From: an uncultured Gammaproteobacteria bacterium
GTDB lineage: Bacteria; Pseudomonadota; Gammaproteobacteria; Pseudomonadales; Pseudohongiellaceae
Reading direction: 5' to 3'
Length of the DNA stretch: 5,303 nt
Assembly (NCBI GenBank): GCA_903889815.1
Contig: CAISYX010000165.1
Coordinates: 1-5,303 of the forward strand
In this document: piece after piece, positions 1-5,303 of the stretch
Numbering within the stretch: the stretch's first letter is position 1
Layout of the letters: every line of letters starts with the position of its first letter
Position numbers and translations under genes: made by a program
The notes under the pieces: model-generated
What the model was told of the DNA's origin: nothing
The model's input: the letters and a program-made list of their open reading frames with translations, nothing else
Database searches by the model: none

Positions 1-204
1 CTGACTGTGGAGCGCGGCAAGATCGTGCTGGCCGAGTTCGGGTTTGGCGGCAAGCTGATCCCCAGCTTCCCTGACTGGATTCTCAAAGGCACAGAGCCCA
101 CACGACTGGCATGGATCCTGAAGAAGGACATGCTGCCGCCGATCTACTGGCACGGCATGCTCAAGGGCCATGAATGGATGGTCACGCCGGAAGTCGAAAA
201 GTAA
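1..204 (+). CDS. sqr: Sulfide:quinone oxidoreductase, C-terminal fragment (5' end outside window)
   Basis: The reading frame is open from base 1 to the TAA at 202-204 and gives 67 residues of a protein that starts upstream. The segment runs from a strand ending in AEFGFGGKLIPSFPDW to the amphipathic tail WILKKDMLPPIYWHGMLKG. This Trp/Leu/Pro/Tyr-rich tail resembles the C-terminal membrane-association region of FAD-dependent sulfide:quinone oxidoreductases, which oxidise sulfide to sulfane sulfur at the cytoplasmic membrane and pass electrons to quinone. The FAD-binding domain and redox cysteines are not in view, so another type of membrane-associated flavoprotein disulfide reductase (NDH-2-like) cannot be excluded. 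The stop codon overlaps the next gene's start by one base, so it belongs to the same operon as the permease. The GTG at position 7 is an internal Val codon, not a start. Confidence 0.68.
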   Translation: MTVERGKIVLAEFGFGGKLIPSFPDWILKGTEPTRLAWILKKDMLPPIYWHGMLKGHEWMVTPEVEK

Positions 205-206
205 TG
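202..206 (+). promoter_or_regulatory. TAATG stop/start overlap coupling sqr to the SulP gene
   Basis: The TAA stop (202-204) shares its last A with the ATG start (204-206) of the downstream permease. A GGAAG-like ribosome-binding sequence at 189-193 lies 10 bases before this ATG. Together these favour re-initiation at 204 over the in-frame ATG at 174. Confidence 0.65.
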
Positions 207-1907
207 CCGAAGCGTCAGCTTTTGCCGGCGCTGGTGTGGGTCAGGCGCTATGATCGCAAGAGTCTGGCGGAAGATCTGCTGGCCGCCGTGATCGTGGCGA
301 TCATGCTGATTCCGCAGTCTCTGGCCTATGCGCTGCTTGCAGGACTTCCCCCCGAGATGGGGCTGTATGCCAGCATTCTGCCATTGCTGGTCTACACCCT
401 GTTCGGCAGCAGCCGCGTGCTGTCGGTCGGGCCGGTGGCTGTCATGTCGCTGATGACTGCCGCTGCCCTCGGGTCGCTCGCGCTCAGTCCGCAGGACTAC
501 ATCGTCGCCGCCATGACCCTCGCGTTCATGGTGGGGGCTCTGTTGCTGCTTCTGGGTCTGTTCAAGCTGGGGTTTGTCGCGAACTTCATGTCGCATCCCG
601 TGGTCACCGGCTTCATCACCGCCTCTGCCATTCTGATTGCCTTCACACAGTTGCCGAATCTGCTCGGTGTCAGCGCCCACGGCCACACGCTGCCCGAAAT
701 GGTGCCGTCCCTGCTTGGTGCGCTTGGTGATGCCAATCTGTCCACGGCGATACTCGCCGGTCTGACCTTGCTGTGGCTGTTCTGGTCACGCAAGGGCCTG
801 GCGCCTCTGTTGGAGATGGCCGGGCTCCCGGCTGTCGCGGCGTCCATGGCGGCGCGGGTCAGCCCCGTCGTGGCGGTAGTCCTCACAACGCTGGCGGCGT
901 GGGGATGGCAGCTGGATACACAGGGCGTTGCCACGGTGGGTCAAGTGCCTGCGGGACTCCCGGGCTTCAGCCTGCCCTCATTCTCGCCAGAGCTGTGGCG
1001 CACGCTGGCAGGCTCTGCTGCACTGATTGCCACCATCGGGTTCGTGGAGTCGGTGTCAGTCGCCCAGGGATTGGCTGCGCGTCGGCGCGAACGCATAGAC
1101 CCCGATCAGGAGCTGATCGGACTCGGCGCCGCCAACATGGCCACCAGTTTCTTCGGCGGATTCCCCGTCGCGGGCGGCTTTTCGCGCTCGGTCGTCAATT
1201 TCGATGCCGGAGCTGCCACGCCGGCGGCTGGATTCTTTGCGGCTCTACTGATCGCTGCTGCGACCTTGCTGTTCGTACCGCTGCTTGTTTACCTGCCCAA
1301 AGCGACACTGGCGGCCACCATCGTGGCAGCGGTATGGTCGCTGATTGATTTTTCCATCATGCCAAGGGCATGGCGCTACTCCCGCGCTGATTTTCAGGCT
1401 GTCACGGTCACCATCGTGCTCACCTTGCTGGCGGGCGTCGAGATTGGCGTGGCTTCGGGTATTCTGGTTTCCTTGATCGTGCATCTGTACAAGACCTCCC
1501 GACCCCATGTGGCGATTGTCGGAGAGCTGCCTGGCACTGAGCACTTCCGCAACGTCGCCCGCCATGAGGTACAGACCCACGACACAATTCTTTCGCTGCG
1601 GATTGACGAGAGTCTGTACTTCGCCAATACCCGGTATCTGGAAGACATGATCTACGCGATGGTGGCCGAGCGACCGCGGCTCAAACATGTGGTGCTGATG
1701 TGCACGGCCGTCAATGAAGTGGATATGAGTGCGCTGGACTCCATTCTGGAAATCAACGAACGGCTTGCGGAGCTGGGTATCATGCTGCATTTGTCGGAAG
1801 TCAAAGGGCCGGTCATGGATGGTTTGCAGCGCTCGGATTTTCTGGAGAAGTTGTCGGGACGCGTATTCCTGACACAACATCAGGCAATCGAGGCTCTGAA
1901 GGAATGA
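204..1907 (+). CDS. SulP (SLC26-type) anion permease with C-terminal STAS domain
   Basis: This 567-residue inner-membrane protein has the normal length and layout of the SulP family. The transporter domain covers about residues 20-430 and has many hydrophobic segments. Family signatures are AYALLAGLPPEMGLYASILP (41-60), the GSSRVLSVGPVAV stretch (68-80), and the FFGGFPVAGGFSRSVVN block (316-332). A conserved Glu in TM8 (E282, in FVESVSVAQG) occupies the central ion-site region of the UraA-like fold. The cytoplasmic STAS domain covers about 455-567, with YFANTRYLE (472-480) and DMSALDS (507-513); S509 aligns with the phosphorylatable Ser of anti-sigma antagonists. Family substrates include sulfate, bicarbonate and C4-dicarboxylates, so substrate is not decided by sequence. 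Adjacency to a probable sulfide oxidase makes a sulfur oxyanion attractive, but that is inference. An upstream in-frame ATG at 174 would add 10 residues; 204 is preferred because of the TAATG junction. It overlaps the next gene by 4 bases. Confidence 0.93.
   Translation: MPKRQLLPALVWVRRYDRKSLAEDLLAAVIVAIMLIPQSLAYALLAGLPPEMGLYASILPLLVYTLFGSSRVLSVGPVAVMSLMTAAALGSLALSPQDYIVAAMTLAFMVGALLLLLGLFKLGFVANFMSHPVVTGFITASAILIAFTQLPNLLGVSAHGHTLPEMVPSLLGALGDANLSTAILAGLTLLWLFWSRKGLAPLLEMAGLPAVAASMAARVSPVVAVVLTTLAAWGWQLDTQGVATVGQVPAGLPGFSLPSFSPELWRTLAGSAALIATIGFVESVSVAQGLAARRRERIDPDQELIGLGAANMATSFFGGFPVAGGFSRSVVNFDAGAATPAAGFFAALLIAAATLLFVPLLVYLPKATLAATIVAAVWSLIDFSIMPRAWRYSRADFQAVTVTIVLTLLAGVEIGVASGILVSLIVHLYKTSRPHVAIVGELPGTEHFRNVARHEVQTHDTILSLRIDESLYFANTRYLEDMIYAMVAERPRLKHVVLMCTAVNEVDMSALDSILEINERLAELGIMLHLSEVKGPVMDGLQRSDFLEKLSGRVFLTQHQAIEALKE
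1904..1907 (+). promoter_or_regulatory. ATGA overlap coupling the SulP gene to the acetyltransferase gene
   Basis: The ATG of the acetyltransferase (1904-1906) overlaps the TGA stop of the permease (1905-1907). GAGG at 1890-1893, 10 bases upstream, may serve as the ribosome-binding site. The closer GAAGGA touches the ATG and is too near to act for this start. Translational coupling is the likely mode of expression. Confidence 0.7.
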
Positions 1908-2404
1908 GCTCAGGTGGGCGCATCGAGTCGTCGTCCTGCAAGGCTGCGTGGCGCCTGAACCAGAAGTCAGGTTCAGCCGCGCAGAAATTGCCGGAAGCGG
2001 AATTTGCCGAGCGTTTCGACGGCAGTACGCTACGTCTGCTGGAGACACGCAATGACGGGCTGGTGGCCTTCGGTCTGGGCATGACGTCCCGCAATCCACT
2101 GCCTGATTTTTCTTTGCTGTGGTTTGCCACACGGTTTGACGACTTCCTGTTTCTGGAACGCCTTGTCGTGGAGCAGGGAGTGCGGCGCACCGGCATTGCC
2201 AGTGCACTTCTTGAGCGCGTTCTGCAAGACTGTCGGGAGAAGGGGCTGAGCTCGGTGTGCTGCCAGGTTCACGATCGCCCGGCCAACCGTGAGGCACAGG
2301 CATTCGTGCTGGCCCGGGGATTCAGGGCCATCGAGAGCGTCATGCTGCCCTCACGCGACATCGTCACCATGTATCAGCGCGCCACGGCGACAGCCACGCC
2401 CTGA
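1904..2404 (+). CDS. GNAT-superfamily N-acetyltransferase (COG3818-like)
   Basis: This 166-residue soluble protein has a GNAT fold and would transfer an acetyl group from acetyl-CoA to an amine on an unknown acceptor. The acetyl-CoA pyrophosphate-binding motif A is visible as FLERLVVEQGVRRTGIASAL (83-102), in which R94-R95-T96-G97-I98-A99 fits the R/Q-x-x-G-x-G/A rule. Strand 5 follows (SSVCCQVHDRPANR, 116-129), then helix 4 ending in AFVLARGF (133-140). The pattern WFATRFDDFLFLERLVV (73-89) plus the Pro/Asn stretch before helix 4 recalls the uncharacterised COG3818 group, whose N-terminal LNE-type segment may match WRLNQKSG (16-23). V135 sits where most GNATs have the Tyr, or here expected His, after the Phe, which is unusual. 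It is the third gene of the sqr-sulP operon, and its 3' end overlaps the convergent thiolase gene by 31 bp. Confidence 0.85.
   Translation: MSSGGRIESSSCKAAWRLNQKSGSAAQKLPEAEFAERFDGSTLRLLETRNDGLVAFGLGMTSRNPLPDFSLLWFATRFDDFLFLERLVVEQGVRRTGIASALLERVLQDCREKGLSSVCCQVHDRPANREAQAFVLARGFRAIESVMLPSRDIVTMYQRATATATP
2374..2404. other. Tail-to-tail 31-bp overlap of two convergent genes
   Basis: The acetyltransferase gene (plus strand) ends with TGA at 2402-2404. The thiolase gene (minus strand) ends with TGA read on the complement of 2374-2376. The last 10 codons of each gene, plus part of the stops, are therefore antisense to each other. I saw no strong GC hairpin followed by a T-run on either strand here; the best is a 4-bp GGCG/CGCC stem near 2386-2400 with no U-tract. 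Confidence 0.93.
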
Positions 2405-3552
2405 CCGCCGCCGATGCAGAGCGTTGCCAGGCCTTTGCGGCTGTCGCGGCGCAGCATTTCGTGCAGCAGGGTCACCAGCACACGACTGCCCGAGGCGCCG
2501 ATGGGGTGGCCCAGCGCAATGGCACCGCCATTGACGTTGACGCGGCTTGCATCCCAGTCCAGTTCTCGGCCAACGGCCAGGGCCTGCACTGCAAACGCCT
2601 CGTTTGCTTCGAACAAGTCGACATCGTGCAATGCCCATCCTGCTTTCTGCAGACACCGTTGCGTCGCCGGAACCGGTCCCAGGCCCATGAAGGCAGGATC
2701 CACTGCGGCGCCTGCCCACGCCGCGATTCGGCCGAGAATCGGCGTGCCGAGCTGCCTGGCGATTGCAGCATTGCACAACACCAGCACGGCAGCGCCATCA
2801 TTGAGACCGGACGCATTGCCGGCTGTGACGCTGCCCTCGGGGGCGAAGGCGGGCTTGAGACGGGCAAGAGAAGCGAGACTGGAATCCGGGCGCGGTCCCT
2901 CGTCTTGCGCGACGATGACGGGCTCGCTCTTGCGCTGGGCAATGCTGATGGGAAGAATTTCCGCAGCGAAGCGCCCGCCGGCCTGGGCTGCGAGTGCCTT
3001 CTGCTGTGAAGCCAGGGCGAAGGCATCCTGTTCTGCGCGGCTGATGCCATAACGCGAGGCGAGATTTTCCGCCGTGATGCCCATGTGGTAGTGATGAAAG
3101 GCGTCCAGCAGCCCGTCCTGCAGGAGGGTGTCCACCAGCTCCCAGCTCCCGATTTTCTGGCCGCGCCGCGAGTCAGGCAGGACATGCGCCGACTGGCTCA
3201 TGCTCTCGATTCCGCCTGCGACCACCAGTTGGGCATCGCCCAACGCAATGGCCTGAGCCGCCAGCTGCACAGCCTTCATGCCAGAGCCACAGACTTTGTT
3301 GATTGTGAATGCCGGAGTCGTCATGGGCAGTCCGGCACCAAGGCTCACCTGTCGCGCTGTGTTCTGACCACAGCCTGCAGTGAGGACATGACCGAGGATG
3401 ACTTCGTCCACCAGCGCCGCGGGCACAGCCTTGCGGGCCAGCAGCAGCTGCACGAGCTGTGCCCCCATTGCCACCGCGCTGAGATCGGACAATGCGCCAT
3501 TGAAGGTGCCGATGGCAGTGCGGCCCGCTGCAATGATGCAGACGTCGTTCAT
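2374..3552 (-). CDS. Acetyl-CoA C-acetyltransferase (biosynthetic-type thiolase)
   Basis: This complete 392-residue thiolase has the usual length for the homotetrameric acetoacetyl-CoA thiolases (PhaA/AtoB type). These catalyse reversible Claisen condensation of two acetyl-CoA into acetoacetyl-CoA in the cytoplasm. All catalytic elements are present: nucleophile Cys88 in INKVCGSGMKA, the NEAF motif at 317-320, His349 in GGAIALGHPIGASG, and the acid/base Cys379 in LCIGGGQG. The segment YHMGITAEN (155-163) is typical of the short-chain biosynthetic branch rather than FadA. Longer acyl substrates are possible, so 'acetyl-CoA acyltransferase' is the safe general name. The ATG start overlaps the acetyl-CoA synthetase stop by 4 bases. 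No strong Shine-Dalgarno precedes it, which suggests translational coupling to that gene. Its 3' end overlaps the convergent acetyltransferase gene. No phaB or phaC is visible in the window, so a role in polyhydroxybutyrate synthesis is only one option. Confidence 0.93.
   Translation of the reverse strand: MNDVCIIAAGRTAIGTFNGALSDLSAVAMGAQLVQLLLARKAVPAALVDEVILGHVLTAGCGQNTARQVSLGAGLPMTTPAFTINKVCGSGMKAVQLAAQAIALGDAQLVVAGGIESMSQSAHVLPDSRRGQKIGSWELVDTLLQDGLLDAFHHYHMGITAENLASRYGISRAEQDAFALASQQKALAAQAGGRFAAEILPISIAQRKSEPVIVAQDEGPRPDSSLASLARLKPAFAPEGSVTAGNASGLNDGAAVLVLCNAAIARQLGTPILGRIAAWAGAAVDPAFMGLGPVPATQRCLQKAGWALHDVDLFEANEAFAVQALAVGRELDWDASRVNVNGGAIALGHPIGASGSRVLVTLLHEMLRRDSRKGLATLCIGGGQGVAVAVAR
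3549..3552 (-). promoter_or_regulatory. ATGA overlap coupling acs to the thiolase gene
   Basis: On the minus strand the thiolase ATG (3552-3550) overlaps the acetyl-CoA synthetase TGA (3551-3549). The 20 or so bases upstream lack a clear Shine-Dalgarno sequence, so thiolase translation probably depends on ribosomes finishing the synthetase. Confidence 0.7.
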
Positions 3553-5303
3553 GACTGGCGGTTTGCTCTGTTCTGGATCAGTTGCTCGACCACGGAGGGG
3601 TCTGCCAGCGTAGAGGTATCGCCCATGTTTTCCAGTTCGTCGGCGGCGATCTTGCGGAGAATTCGCCGCATGATCTTGCCGGAGCGGGTCTTGGGCAGGC
3701 CGGGTGCGAACTGGATGATCTCGGGTCGCGCGAACGCACCGATCTCCCCGGCTACAAAGGCGATCAACTCTTTGCGCAGTTCGGGTGACTCGGGGGTGCC
3801 GTGCATCAGCGTGACATAGGCGTAGATCGCCTGTCCCTTGATGTCGTGGGGATAGCCCACGACGGCAGCTTCGGCCACTTTGGGGTGCAGCACCAAAGCA
3901 CTCTCGATTTCGGCTGTGCCAAGGCGATGCCCGGAGACATTGATGACGTCATCCACGCGCCCCGTCACCCAGTAATAACCATCACTGTCTCGGCGCGCAC
4001 TGTCTCCGGTGAAGTAGTAACCGGGATACGCGGTGAAGTAAGTATCAATGCAGCGCTGATGATCGCCGTAGACTGTGCGAATCTGACTTGGCCAGCTGCT
4101 GCACAGCACCAGATTGCCGGTGGCGGGGCCTTTGAGCTCCTTGCCTTCGGCGTCGAGCAGTGCCGGCTTTACCCCGAAGAAGGGCAGGGTGGCCGACCCT
4201 GGCTTCAAGTCGGTGACACCGGGCAACGGCGTAATCATGATGGCGCCCGTTTCCGTCTGCCACCAGGTATCCACGATCGGGCAGCGTCCTTCCCCAATCA
4301 CATCGTAATACCACTGCCAGGCCTCTGGATTGATGGGTTCGCCTACCGAGCCCAGCAGGCGCAGTGACTTGCGGGACGTTGACTCTACCGGGCCATTGCC
4401 TGCGGACATGAGTGCGCGGATGGCCGTTGGTGCCGTGTAGAAAATATTGACTTTATGCTTGTCGATTACGTCCCAGAAGCGCGATGCATTGGGGTAGGTA
4501 GGGACGCCTTCGAAAATGAGCGTAGTGGCGCCATTGCAAAGGGGGCCGTAGACAATGTAGCTGTGCCCGGTGACCCAGCCGACGTCGGCGGTGCACCAGT
4601 AGATTTCGCCTTCCTGGTAGTTGAACACATAACGGTGGGTCATCGCCGCCGCCAGCAGATAGCCCGCCGTGGTATGCAGCACGCCTTTGGGTTTGCCTGT
4701 GGAGCCAGAAGTGTAAAGGATGAACAGCGGGTCTTCCGCGTCCATGATTTCCGGCTCGCAGGTCTTGCTTTGTGCGGCCGTGATCTCGTGCTGCCAGACA
4801 TCACGCTGTGCATGCCACGGGATGTCCGCGCCGGTGTGGCGCACCACGATGACGGTATGCACATCCGGACAGTGTTCCAGAGCCTTGTCCACATTGTGCT
4901 TGAGGGGAATACCCTTGCCGCCGCGCAGGCCCTGATCCGCTGTGATGACTACGCGACAGTCCGAATCCAGAATGCGGTCCTTGATGGCCTCTGGGGAGAA
5001 GCCGCCAAAGACCACGGAATGAATGGCGCCGATACGGGCGCAGGCGAGCATGGCATAGGCGGCCTCAGGAATCATTGGCATGTAGATGCTGACCCTGTCG
5101 CCTTTGCGCACACCGCGATGCCGCAGCGCGTTGGCCAGCAGGCACACCTGCTCGTGGAGTTCCCGGTAGCTGATGTGTCGACTGTGTGCCGGGTCATCGC
5201 CCTCCCACAGCAGGGCCGTCTGCTCGGCGCGCGCGGGCAGATGCCTGTCGACGCAATTGACGCAGACGTTGAGTTTGGCGCCTTCGAACCAGCGTGCCTC
5301 GGC
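3549..5303 (-). CDS. acs: Acetyl-CoA synthetase (AMP-forming), N-terminus outside window
   Basis: The frame stays open from the window edge (5303) to TGA at 3551-3549, giving 584 residues. It begins in the WFEGAKLNVCVNCVDRHL region, which corresponds to about residue 69 of the 652-residue E. coli Acs, so roughly 70 residues are missing. The enzyme adenylates acetate and transfers the acetyl group to CoA. In visible numbering, the ATP-binding loop YTSGSTGKPKG is at 197-207, WVTGHSY at 243-249, and DTWWQTETG at 345-353. The Trp of the last motif is the one that limits the pocket to acetate or small acids. The hinge/CoA region GRVDDVINVSGHR is at 448-460. PKTRSGKIMRR (537-547) carries K543, the catalytic Lys reversibly acetylated in Acs enzymes. 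The tail GDTSTLADPSVVEQL is family-typical. A GTG at 5147 is an internal Val codon, because homology continues upstream of it. The gene is followed by a coupled thiolase. Confidence 0.97.
   Translation of the reverse strand, partial: AEARWFEGAKLNVCVNCVDRHLPARAEQTALLWEGDDPAHSRHISYRELHEQVCLLANALRHRGVRKGDRVSIYMPMIPEAAYAMLACARIGAIHSVVFGGFSPEAIKDRILDSDCRVVITADQGLRGGKGIPLKHNVDKALEHCPDVHTVIVVRHTGADIPWHAQRDVWQHEITAAQSKTCEPEIMDAEDPLFILYTSGSTGKPKGVLHTTAGYLLAAAMTHRYVFNYQEGEIYWCTADVGWVTGHSYIVYGPLCNGATTLIFEGVPTYPNASRFWDVIDKHKVNIFYTAPTAIRALMSAGNGPVESTSRKSLRLLGSVGEPINPEAWQWYYDVIGEGRCPIVDTWWQTETGAIMITPLPGVTDLKPGSATLPFFGVKPALLDAEGKELKGPATGNLVLCSSWPSQIRTVYGDHQRCIDTYFTAYPGYYFTGDSARRDSDGYYWVTGRVDDVINVSGHRLGTAEIESALVLHPKVAEAAVVGYPHDIKGQAIYAYVTLMHGTPESPELRKELIAFVAGEIGAFARPEIIQFAPGLPKTRSGKIMRRILRKIAADELENMGDTSTLADPSVVEQLIQNRANRQS

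Noticed and set aside
174..203. Upstream in-frame ATG at 174 as the start of the SulP permease
   Set aside because: It would overlap the preceding gene by 31 bp. The ATG at 204 sits in a TAATG junction with a GGAAG-like site 10 bases upstream, and the ten extra residues (MDGHAGSRKV) do not look like part of the family.
144..686. Minus-strand open frame of 180 codons opposite the start of the permease
   Set aside because: The translation is dominated by Gln, His, Arg and Gly, which is a typical complement of a hydrophobic membrane-protein gene; no motif was found.
1245..2303. Long antisense open frame (352 codons, minus strand) under the permease and acetyltransferase
   Set aside because: The translation is rich in His, Arg, Gln and Cys with no recognisable fold. 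It lies opposite two well-supported genes in GC-rich DNA, as expected for a shadow frame.
2386..2400. Possible terminator hairpin at the convergent junction
   Set aside because: The stem is only 4 bp (GGCG/CGCC), is embedded in coding sequence and has no T-run on either strand.
3085..3819. Plus-strand open frame of 244 codons across the thiolase/acs junction
   Set aside because: It is antisense to two strongly recognised enzymes, has no family motifs and has low-complexity composition.
5145..5147. GTG on the minus strand as the start of acetyl-CoA synthetase
   Set aside because: The open frame and clear Acs homology (WFEGAKLN, NCVDRHL, LLWEGDDP) continue upstream to the window edge, so this codon is an internal Val.

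Overview
This 5.3-kb window is wholly protein-coding. It holds three complete genes and two genes cut by the window edges, with no intergenic base between them. The GC-rich sequence, the tight stop/start overlaps and the protein families suggest a proteobacterium, most likely gamma- or betaproteobacterial, with sulfide-oxidising ability and aerobic acetate or short-chain acyl-CoA metabolism. This placement is inferred from protein character only; I cannot name a genus.

Left half, plus strand: the C-terminal 67 residues of a probable sulfide:quinone oxidoreductase (1-204), a SulP-family anion permease with a C-terminal STAS domain (204-1907), and a GNAT-fold N-acetyltransferase (1904-2404). 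The first junction is a TAATG (1-base overlap) and the second an ATGA (4-base overlap), so the three are almost certainly one transcript with coupled translation. The promoter lies upstream of the window.

Right half, minus strand: an acetyl-CoA synthetase missing about 70 N-terminal residues (5303-3549), followed through another ATGA overlap by an acetyl-CoA C-acetyltransferase or related thiolase (3552-2374). Together they could convert acetate to acetyl-CoA and then interconvert acetyl-CoA with acetoacetyl-CoA, feeding polyhydroxybutyrate or ketone-body type metabolism. No phaB or phaC is visible in the window.

The two operons converge tail to tail and their last genes overlap by 31 bp (2374-2404). 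There is no intergenic space for a conventional terminator between them. I found no RNA gene, mobile element, CRISPR array or convincing novel system. The points of interest are the gene pairings, the antisense 3' overlap, and an atypical residue in the acetyltransferase.
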